Assembly: GCA_943704525.1 (NCBI GenBank)
Contig: CALSCQ010001706.1
Location: forward strand, 1-25,365
Reading direction: 5' to 3'
Source: Pigoraptor vietnamica
Taxonomy: Eukaryota > Opisthokonta > Filasterea
DNA: 25,365 nt
The first letter of the stretch is position 1; each line of letters begins with the position of its first letter. Of the stretch, positions 10,626-20,300 are shown one piece after another. The notes beneath the pieces are model-generated. The model was given only the letters and a program-made list of their open reading frames with translations, did no database searches and was not told the DNA's origin. Made by a program: the position numbers and the translations under genes.

Positions 10626-12034
10626 ATGGAACATCAAATGTCGTCCGAAACTGAGGCGCGTCAGGAAGAGGCGCTTGTACGCGTCTTCCTAAGGACTCGT
10701 CGCCCTAAACTTAATGATCTAGTCTCTTGCACGAACGACCCCTTGAAGGTAACGGTGCGGCCGGCCGTGAAATGTCCGCGGTTGAGGCTAGGTTTGTTCC
10801 TCACAGCATCGTTCTCCCTCACTCTCAGGCCTTGAACCGCCTCGGCCAGTGGCGGTTCCAAATGCGCAGACGACTCATAGAGACGATTCATGATCGAACT
10901 CCGGAGGGTTTTCTCAGGATGTGTGCGAGTAACCCGGAGGTTATGGCGGCGACAATTTTTGGAAAACGGTTTTATCGGGTCGCAGCATCGAGCGCAACGG
11001 GTGTGGCATCAATGCGTGCTATTGTTGCCGGGGTAAGTCTAACGTCGCTTGAAGCTGCACCATATATTGTTGTCTGACATCGCTCTGTTCGGTCCGTTGA
11101 TTTTCAGATTCGTCGTGAACTTCATGCGTTTCTCGAAGCGACGGGTAGCATCGGCTCGGAAACTGACTTGAGCGCCTTCCTGACGACCGTTCTCGAGACG
11201 ACGGACAGTTCCACGCGCGATATTGTGCCGGAGCCGCGCAGCAGTATCGAACATTCGACATCGCCACGGGACGCGACACCGGCGGCTGACAGTCGTACCG
11301 CAGCTGAGTCCATGGACGCGAGCGATGTCGTCGTGAGTTCAGCGGGGGGAGAGCGGCTGACTGCGACCGAGTTCCCCACAATTTCTTGTGCGTTTCGCCG
11401 ATGTCGGTCGAAGATTTCATTGTCTCTCTACCGCAATCGTTGGGAGGAAGGAGATTACGTGCCTTCGTTTCTCAAATTCTTCTGCGATGTCCATGCGCCT
11501 ATGGACGCGGCTTTGGAACGGCGCCATGTATCCGTACTGTTGGACGAATATTTAGTTGTACTCCGATCGGCAGCAAGCTTTCGTATGGAGGTAGAGACGT
11601 GCGCATCGATGCCCAATGTTTCTGGAATCACGGCCGTTTTCTTCGGAGTTCAGTTTGCGTTGCGACATTTGCGACGAAGGACGAATAGCGTCTCCGTGCC
11701 GGCATGGGTCGATCATCAGCACCTAAACGGTATTCTTCGCGATTATCTGTCCCATGCCCGTATGTTCGATCATGTGCGTCGAGTGGGAGATCTCTCCGCG
11801 GAGGATTGGAGTGTGGATGTGTTAAGGCCTTGCAATATCTTGAAGGCATTCTCTGTGCGCCTAGCTACATGCTTCGCTCTCGGGACAAACGATAGTGGCA
11901 CCGTTCGCCTCGGCGATTGCTTCTTGCACGAGCGACGTTCTACCGACTGCCCACATGCATACGTGTTTTGTTTGCTTCCTTTCGCCGCGGCTGCGCCAGC
12001 GTATTGTGCGGTCCTAAAAAGAACGTACGAATGA
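10626..12034 (+). CDS. Transposon gene A, unrecognised protein (417 aa)
   Basis: Exons 10626-10748, 10829-11032 and 11108-12034; all junctions are phase 0. The introns are 80 nt (GTAACG to CTCTCAG) and 75 nt (GTAAGT to TTTTCAG). The ATG at 10626 opens the frame. The N-terminal 110 residues are basic and probably helical, with many Arg, for example QMRRRLIETIHDRTPEGFL. A Ser/Thr/Glu-rich linker follows (about 140-200), then a mixed alpha/beta-like region rich in His, Cys and aromatic residues to the stop. I see no signal peptide, no membrane segment and no catalytic motif I can name. It is the only gene of the element on the plus strand, close to the left end, and its stop is 58 bases from that of gene B. 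It could be an accessory or DNA-binding subunit, but this is not shown by the sequence. Confidence 0.65.
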
Positions 12035-12092
12035 CACGACATAAATTGTCTCGTCTTTCAAAATGGCCGCAGTCAAATTGGGTCGGTCAAAT

Positions 12093-15000
12093 TTACTGCT
12101 CATCGAATCTGCTAATCTCTCCTTGCGTTACCCAGGATTCAGCGTTGTCGCGATCAAATCGCACGAGCGCGCTCCCTGGAGACCGTGCCTCCCTCTTGAG
12201 CATGATAATCCGCGCTGGCTCAACAGTCACACCTTCAATTTTAGAATGGAAAGGACAATAAGAGACCATAGACGGACGCCGAAATGAGCGGCTAGAAGTG
12301 CCGAGCAGGTAACACAACTGACCTCGTAACGCCATAACCGTCTCGTTTCGCTTTAGAGGCACACCCGTCGATATGTGCTCCAGAACGGGCCCATACACCG
12401 ATTCATCGGACTCCTTGCGCGAAAGTCCATCGGTACCTGTGGCCGGCGCCCGCATCAGTGCGTGTGTTCATGACGTCAGAAAACAGCAAGGCAAACTGGC
12501 TCGGCGGCGCCAATACTAAGCATACCGTCAGTTCTGATGGTCTGCGTTTGACCCTTCCAGCCGATAAATCGAATCGTCGTCGTGACTTCACTTGTGTCGT
12601 CCAAAACAAGCGCTTTGTACCACGTAATGTCATCGGGGCAAGACACATCGACGGCATCGATCACATCGCCAACTGCCGAGACAGCAATCAACTTAGATTG
12701 CATTCGTTCAACGCACGTGCACGACTCGAAAGGTAACAATGTACAAAATTATACCTTTGAGGTCGCCGTCGTTACGAGTAGTTCCTGCACCGAGTAACAC
12801 ACGCTCGTTAATTACAACAAACAGATTCGGTTGCGGCCGGGCGCCGGCACCAGTGGTCAGCACAAACCTGCGGTGCAAAGAAGCTTCCTGGGACGCCGGG
12901 CCGGGCTCGTACTGGATTTCCGCTTGCTTGGCCTTCGGTTGCTCCTAGTGGCTTCGGCTGGCATGCTGCTTGCGGGCCCGTCCGTGCCTGATGTCCCGAC
13001 AGCCGCGTGCTTGAGCTTCCGCATATTTGCGGCAGCCATTCCTGTCTCGTCCAAGACGGCACACTTCCGCTTGCGCATGCTGGTCGCATCTGCCACGGTT
13101 CCCGCCTCATTGACGACCACGGCGTGCTTGATCGCGCCTGCCGCCTTGGTCGCACTTGTCTCGTCCGCGCCCGCGGCGTGCTTGATCGCGCTTGCCGCCT
13201 TGGTCGCACTTGTCTCGTCCGTGCCCGCGGCGTGCTTGGTCGCGCTTGCCGCCTTGATCGCGCTTGCCGCCTTGGTCGAACTTGTGTTGTCCGCGCCCAC
13301 GGCGTGCTTGATCGCGCCTGCCGCCTTGGTCGCACTTGACTCGTCCGTGCCCGCGGCATGCTTGATCGCGCTTGCCGCCTTGATCGCGCTTGCCGCCTTG
13401 GTCGAACTTGTCTTGTCCGCGCCCACGGCGTGCTTGATCGCGCTTGCCGCCTTGGTCGCACTTGTCTCGTCCGCGCCCACGGCGTGCTTGATCGCGCTTG
13501 CCGCCTTGGTCGCACTTGTCTCGACCGCGCCCACGGCGTGCTTGATCGCGCTTGCCGCCTTGATCGGGCTTGCCGCCTTGGTCGCGCTTGTCTCGTCCAC
13601 GCCCGCGGCGTGCTTGATCGGGCTTGCCGCCTTGGTCGCGCTTGTCTCGTCCACGCCCGCGGCGTGCTTGATAGCTCTTGCCGCCTTGGTCGCGCTTGTC
13701 TCGTCCGCGCCCGCGGCGTGCTTGATCGTGCTTGCCGCCTTGGTCGGGCTTGCCGCCTTGGTCGCGCTTGTCTCGTCCGCGCCCACGGCGTGCTTGATCG
13801 CGCTTGCCGCCTTGGTCGCACTTGTCTCGTCCGCGCCCGCAGCGTGCTTGATCGCGCTTGCCGCCTTGGTCGGGCTTGCCGCCTTGGTCGCACTTGTCTC
13901 GTCCGCGCCCGCGGCGTGCTTGATCGCGCTTGCCGCCTTGGTCAGGCTTGTCTCATCCGCGCCCGTGGCGTGCTTGATCGCGCTTGCCGCCTTGGTCGGG
14001 CTTGCCGCCTTGGTCGCACTTGTCTCGTCCGCACCCGCGGCGTGCTTGATCGCGCTTGCCGCCTTGGTCGGGCTTGCCGCCTTGGTCGCACTTGTCTCGT
14101 CCGCACCCGCGGCGTGCTTGATCGCGCTTGCCGCCTTGGTCGCGCTTGTCTCGTCCGCGCCCGCAGCGTGCTTGATCGCGCTTGCCGCCTTGGTCGGGCT
14201 TGTCTCGTCCGCGCCCGCGGCGTGCTTGATCGCGCTTGCCGCCTTGGTCGCGCTTGCCGCCTTGGTCGCGCTTGCCGCCTTGGTCGCGCTTGTCTCGTCC
14301 ACGCCCGCGGCGTGCTTGATCGGGCTTGCCGCCTTGGTTGCGCTTGCCGCCTTGGTCGCGCTTGCCGCCTTGGTCGCGCTTGTCTCGTCCGCGCCCGCAG
14401 CGTGCGATTGCAATCCGTCCGCGCGGCTGTGTCGTGGAGTCACATTCCCGCTATCGCTGCACGAAGGCCGTCTCATTCAGACATCACAGTATAATAGAAA
14501 TTGCGACTCTCCTGCTTACCTTTCCTTGGGGCGACAAGTATCACTGAAGCGGAGCCCTGAGCGGCCCCGTTCTCGGTCGCGGTTGCAACCATCATGATCA
14601 TGACAACGGCTACTCGGTTCGCGGCGGTATTCCCGGTCATTGCTTCGTTCGTGACGGTCCGGATCTCCCCATCGTTCGCGGTCATGCGCAGAGCGGTCGT
14701 CGCGATGGTCGCGCTTGTCACGATCATTACGCCTGTCGCGGTCAACACTGGCATGTTGCCCGCGGTACTCATTATCGTCGAGCCGGCCGTCGTGCCGATC
14801 GTCACGCTGCTGACGGTCGCGCCTGTTCCGGTCGTCATTGGGCAGCTCCTCATCACGCATGGCTCGGGCGTTGCGCCCTTCGGGGTCGTTGCGCCTGCAG
14901 TCACGATCGTCGCGTTGCTCACGCTCTTCATGGTCGCGCTGCTCACGATCGCTCCGCCTATCGCGGTTGCGGTCGCGCTGCTCGCGGTCGCGCTGCTCGC

Positions 15001-16830
15001 GGTTGCGCTGCTCGCGGTCGCGCTGATCCGTGCGGTCGCGCTGCTCGCGGTCGCGCTGATCGCGGTCGCGCTGCTCCGCTCGCGCTGCTCGCGGTCGCGC
15101 TGATCCGAGAGGTCAGCCAGGTCGCGGCAATCCCTTTCCCCGCTCCGATTAAACTCCTCGTCCAAATTTCCTGAACGTTGGCCATGTTCCAAACCGGTTC
15201 GATGAGTCGCCGCTGGCCTTGTCGAGCCGATCTTATCCTGCAGTTGGAATGTACGGATAGGAGATCAGCCACCTCTTCACAGAAACAGCACAAACATCGC
15301 AAGATTATGAGTTGTGCGACGAAGCATTTCACCGTTCGGTCCGATACGTACGAGACGGCGAAATGTTGTTGGCACGTGGCGAACAGCCCGAGCTGCAATG
15401 CGACAAACCGACCATGGCCCTTGCAGAATATCGCTTTCCACAACGTCCATCCGCTCCTTCGTGTGTATGATAACTCTGCACGATTCCGCCGTCCCTAGAG
15501 GCGACGATTTCAGAGCATCGTCAATGATGCCCGCGCACTTCGAAAAATCGACAACTATTTCCAGACGATTCGCGTCCAGCAGCCGTGGTTCGACAAGAGC
15601 GGCGTGAAGATCAATAGGGCACCACAGCAAGTCCAAAAAGATCTTATCAGCACAGTTCGGTGCCCTCGATTCGATCGTCACGGGCGTTACGTCGTAAGAA
15701 CCGCGCGGCAGTTGCCATTCATACGTTGTGTCGCCATTACTGTCAGTTGACGGGACGAAGCTGTGCAGTGACGCGGAGTCCTCGCTGGTGCGCAACGTCG
15801 AAGTCGGCACCGAGGACGATAACGCTGCGCGCGGCGGGGGAGCGGACGAGCCGGGCGGCGACTGCAGTCCAACAGAATATAAATCCCTGCCCGAATCAAC
15901 ATCAGTCTGCCAGTCTGATGACGGCGACACCGTCCGTAGCACCTGGACGACTGCGGCCTCCGGGAAGTGCCCCTCCAGTATTGTACTCGCCGCGTCGCCG
16001 CCACACTGGCTCAGGCTGCGCAAAAGTCCCAGCGACATCGCCGTTAAGCGCGGTCTCGAAGAGAATTTCTTACAAATTGACCCGAACTGCGCGCGAACAA
16101 AAGCAGAGTATTCGGCGCCGCGCTCCTCCGCAAGAGCGACCCAATCGATCTCAGCGCCATCAGACTCGGGCAAATGGAGGCCCAGCCCAAAATGCTTCGA
16201 CCGCCAATTCCCATTCTTGGGGAACGAATATTCCGCCGCCGCAGCCAGGTTATGCGCCTCGTAATAACGCCTCTTGAAGTCAGCCGGGTCGGGATGAGAA
16301 GTAGGCGCGCCATCATCGGCCTCTACGCCCGCTCGACGAGCGCCGGGTGCGCGATTGCTCTCCGACGTCTTCTTCGCGCCCACTCCATAAAAAGTCTCGC
16401 TCGCGGTGGAAACGTGCATTCCGAGCCCGTTCTTGTACTCCATCTTGAGGCCCCTTCGTACGCCCAGAGGCAGCACGGCCGCCAATATAGCAGCCAGGTC
16501 GCTCTTGGAGGCGGCATTAACGTGCGAATTCGACGAGACCTCGTCGGTAAACTTGCAGTACAGCGAGAGAAGGAGAGCATAAACGCGAGTGGAGTCCTTC
16601 ATCTGCGTCGACCAGTAGTCGTTGGGAAGTGGTACATAGTACCCGCCGCAGCTCGGTCGTCCCTGCGGTTGCGGAGGTGGAGTGCACGTCGCGCCAGGCG
16701 GCATTCTCGTGTCAGCCGCGGCGCCGTCGTTAGGCCGACGGCCCGTGCGCTTATGCGATCCACCGAGACTAATGTCCCACGCTGCACCTGCAGATACGTA
16801 CGTGTCTACACTCTCTCTGAAGAGTGGCAT
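12093..16830 (-). CDS. Transposon gene B: Arg/Asp-rich, 18-residue repeats, Tudor-knot-like C-terminus
   Basis: Exons, minus strand: 16830-15352, 15237-14520, 14456-12868, 12784-12755, 12672-12526 and 12436-12093. Donors are GTACGT, GTAAGC, GTTTGT, GTATAA and GTATGC. Phases agree throughout except for one missing base inside exon 2; with it the total would be 1,435 residues. Residues 1-493 are unrecognised. The next part is an Arg/Asp/Glu/Gln-rich region resembling RD-type RNA-binding proteins. Exon 3 is an 18-residue repeat array (consensus KHAAGADETSATKAASAI, about residues 750-1180), followed by a basic stretch RRPSKRKSSTSPARRPRK that may be a nuclear signal. The last exons encode VGDVIDAVD, then TWYKALVLDD, then TIRFIGWKGQTQTIR, the pattern of Tudor-knot/chromo-barrel domains that read methylated lysine. 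A final region (SALVRFDRDNAESWV) may be a second small beta-barrel. Exon 4, at 30 nt, is the least certain. Confidence 0.7.
13121..14406 (-). repeat. 54-nt (18-residue) tandem array with 18-nt sub-units, coding
   Basis: The unit is 54 bases, itself built on an 18-base sub-unit encoding about SATKAA. Extra 18-base sub-units are inserted in several places, for example 14237-14290 and 14330-14380. Because the period is divisible by three, long spurious open frames run on both strands. The coding frame is fixed by splicing from the Arg/Asp exon and by the decayed units at 12980-13120 (for example KCAVLDETGMAAANMRKL), which keep the KHA..DET..KA pattern only in this frame. Confidence 0.9.
15060..15095 (-). 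other. Probable single-base frameshift in gene B exon 2
   Basis: The Arg-Asp-Arg-Glu-Gln repeat has a 15-base unit. One unit near 15071-15084 is 14 bases long. Upstream of it the RDQRDREQ frame is open and comes from the previous exon; downstream the same composition continues in the next frame to the donor at 14519. Exon length 718 is one base short of what the flanking phases need. This is either a real frameshift or an assembly error in a repeat. Confidence 0.7.
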
Positions 16831-16920
16831 GGCGTCAAGGTGTGGAGTTACGTGATCACGGCATGGAAAAATAGTCGTCCAGTTTTGGGCGGGAAAATCA
16901 AAATGTGATGGGGATTGTTG

Positions 16921-17010
16921 CGAATTTCTTGAGATTTTTACGATTTGTTGCGGATTTTTACGGATTTTTACGGATTTTTACGAATTTTTGCGGATATTTA
17001 AGGGATTTTA
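16921..17010 (-). promoter_or_regulatory. Phased 10-bp T-tract array upstream of gene B
   Basis: Nine consecutive 10-base units follow the form CGGATTTTTA, with minor variation, in exact register from 16921 to 17010. T-tracts spaced by one helical turn are the classic cause of intrinsic DNA curvature. The array lies 90-180 bases upstream of the gene B ATG on the minus strand, so a promoter or nucleosome-excluding role is plausible but inferred. Confidence 0.6.
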
Positions 17011-17349
17011 GTCTCCATTACGTTAGGGCTACAATCCCAACTGTACGCCACATTTCCTACGAATTTGGGTAGGGTTAAGCGAACGCGACCAAATTGTGTG
17101 CAGCGAAAAATGCACGAAGTACCGCAAGTTAGTACAAACTTTCATTTCTGATCAGTCCTACACTCGTCTGACGACGACTCTCGCACTGCCATTAAAATAA
17201 AATGTTGCGCTGACGCCGCCGGGCCGAGACAGTCACTATTGCTGTCGACGAGCCGGACAAAAGCTTCAATAAAATATTCACGATGACTGTCAGCTGTGCG
17301 CAGCCGCAGCCCGCGCCCCACCCCACCCCATCGCGCCCGCCCCTTGCCG
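17011..17349. other. Spacer between gene C stop and the T-tract array
   Basis: No gene is seen. Read on the minus strand this is the presumed 3' region of gene C followed by the far upstream region of gene B. On that strand AATAAA-type hexamers appear: TTTATT is present on plus at about 17269-17275 and 17194-17199, which are candidate polyadenylation signals for gene C. Confidence 0.35.
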
Positions 17350-20300
17350 TCAGGTCGCGCCCCTTTCCGTCGCGCCCCTCGCCGTCGCGCCCCTCGCCGT
17401 CGCGCCCCTCGCCGTCGCGCCCCTTGCCGTCGCGCCCCTCGCCGTCGCGCCCCTCGCCGTCGCGCCCCTCGCCGTCGCGCCCCTCGCCGTCGCGCCCCTC
17501 GCCGTCGCGCCCCTCGCCGTAGCGCCCCTCGCCGTCGTGCCCGTCGCTGTCGCGCGTGCTGCGCGTCCCCTTCCAGTCCCCCGTCCACCGCGGCGCCGAT
17601 TGGCCGCAGAGCGTTGCCGCGCCATCTCTTCGTCCGTCAGCGGAGGATTATGACGGATTTCCGCAAACGTCGACAATCCTCTGAGGCGTTGTAAGAGGTC
17701 GGGCGTGAGGGGATGTTCAACGGCAGGGTCTCCGTCAATCCCGCGCGCAGAGTATGCTAGCGGCTTGTGCCTCGAAGCGTCCGTACAGAGACAGAAGAAT
17801 CTCACGGGGGTTCCGCCGGTGCCACTCTTCCCCTCCGCACACGTGAAATGAAGATGCGCACGAGCAAGCAAGTCGTCCGGCAGCTCACCGGTCGACGCAC
17901 TAGCGTTCGCGCTGGTGCTCGCGAGCAAAACGGCGTCACACGCGAAAAGGTCCGACTCCTCTTCGGAAATCTCTTCAACCGCCTGAACCGCTTGCGAGAG
18001 CGAGAACCCACTCGACCGAAAGGCGCAGGGCGCAAACTGGATGTCCCCTACGTCTCGGTCGCACCATATGGAACATTACAACAAGTACAAAGTCGCGACA
18101 TCGGTGAAATTGATACTCACCGAAAGTCGGAACCGTGGCGTGCTCCCATAGACTCCTTTTCGACTGCAGCCGCTCACCGCCGCCATGCCCACGGCGCGCT
18201 TTGGCAGCATCGAGAAGCTTACCACGGAGAGCGCAGAAGAACGCATGTGCCCGTATCTTCGCGAAGTTCCCGCGTAGTCCTTGGAAAACGCGAATCAAAC
18301 CCTTGTGACGCCCGATCAAGCTCTCTATCCCATTTTCGTGGGCGGCGAGCATCGGAATCGGAAACTTCCGCAAAAAGCGCCAGTGATGCGCAACGAGGTT
18401 GTGGAAATATAGAGACGAGAGAAGGGAATGCAGCAATTTCGCTGCGTGCAAATAGGCAACTGAAGCTCAGCACAAAACTCATAGGCCAGCAGAAGTGCGA
18501 CTGACGTACCGAGAGTCGTCATGTTTTTCGTCGACAGAGGTACAGACGTCCCATAACGGTCGTCAACGGTGGAGGGCACACGCACGGAATCGTGCTCGTC
18601 GCCAAATGCACCCCCTCCGCCGTCCAGCTCCGGATCGCTGTCATCGCCGGCTTCGCCAGTATGATCCTCTTCGGTGCTCGTCGGCGGCGGTCCGCTTAGC
18701 GCCTCACCAATGTTGATGTTCAGTGCGGCGAAATACGTCTCAAAGCAATCGGCAGGGACGGTCGGATCCGCGATATCTGAGGAACAAGGCAAGCCATCAG
18801 GTAAGATACACATTTCGCATAAAAGATGCAAAACATTACACACACGCACCAGCCGAGTACGTGAATTCCGTGGGGGCCACACATCGCCCTCGACTCCTTG
18901 AAGAAATGCACACTACACCGCTTCGCTCACTCGCATCATCAGGCAGCGCCGCCGTAAGCACGGCAACGTAGCGGGGACACGCTAGCTCAATCGACGCAAC
19001 CCGCAGACCACAAACGACGACTTCCAGGCTGTTATCGTCACTGTCGCACAACCAGTCACCAATAATTTCGAGCCAATCGCCACCTTGACGACACCCACGC
19101 GTCATTGAGATGGACGAAATCGAAGCCGCTGGGATGGTACGAAAATGCAATCAGGGAAGCCGTGCACAAATCAGCACACGATAAAGCATACATACCCCTC
19201 ACTATCGTGAACGCGTCCTTCAGCAAGACAAGCGTGCTGTTGTTACGCTTAATCGCGAGATCGCGGGACGCCACGAGGCCCGCCAATCGAAAGCTATCCA
19301 CCTGCTGAGCCTCCTCTTCCCCAAGGGCGACGTGTACGAGCAGGGATACAACCGTGTCGCTGTGCTCGATAACCTTTGCGACCGTCAGCCCCTCAGCGAC
19401 AACCGCACTCGGGTCGAACGAAAGCAGACCTTCGCCAGAGAGGTACACGACGTGCTCGCCGTTGTTTACAAGACGACGCGGCTCAACACCTGCAAGTAAA
19501 AATCCATCCTTTGTCGCGAGGCCTGTAAGAGAGGCGCGGACATAAGCAAATGTCTGCATGCATTCAAAGCAAACGCAACGGCCGCCTACAAAGATGCAGA
19601 CCTGCTGTGCTGGGCAACTTAGTGCCCGCCGCAACCTGCATCAGCGCCCAATTCGCGAAATATACGCTGCAGAGCATCGATTGAACCCAACGATGCGCGT
19701 GCGGATAGTTGTCATTGTAGCCCGTGACATCCAATATGCGCAGGCACTCTAGCATGTCGCGATCCCGATCGAGAAGTGGGATGGACGGTTGATCGGTTGG
19801 GCGCAGGGCTTTCGGGGCCCTGTCGGGACGACACCTAATGTTAGTGACATAAAATATTGGCTCCAAACTGCACAGATGAGTTCACTCACAGTGCGAGGTA
19901 GAGACGAAAGTAGGTGCCATTCTGCTTCTTGAGGGGCACGCCCACGGGCAGATTCATCTTCTCGCAGCGAACTCGAAATTCGGTCGCTTGTGCCGCTGTT
20001 CCACCGGCCAACTTGATGAGGTCCGGCAGAGCCTTTCCCACAATGATCTTCGTGACCGCCATGACATTGTGTAGAATACTCGGCGCCGCCGAGCAGTGGT
20101 CCACGTACTCCTGACCGTCGAGAACGTTCATAGCGTCGGGTGGGAGAGCGTCTGGATTGAGAATCCCGCCGGACTTGGCGCCGTTGCACCGAAGTTGTAG
20201 CGAGCGAATGTGGGCCTCGCGCTCGGCGACTGTAGCCTGTGTGGCAGCCTCGGACGCTGGAAAATCCGTCATTCAAGGTTCAGCCCAGTCATTTTGCATA

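Noticed and set aside
13121-14406. CRISPR array
   Set aside because: The repeats are contiguous, coding and without unique spacers, in a eukaryotic context.
12831-14597. Long plus-strand frames (588 aa and 378 aa) and a second minus-strand frame across the 54-nt array
   Set aside because: The repeat period is divisible by three, so all frames stay open. Splice phases from the Arg/Asp exon and the conserved pattern of the degenerate units support only the KHAAGADET frame on minus.
14473-15192. Ser/Ala/Thr-rich frame as the product of the Arg/Asp exon
   Set aside because: Its low-complexity SAT repeats are the shifted reading of RDREQ repeats. The Arg/Asp frame continues through non-repetitive DNA with varied codons and ends at a good donor.
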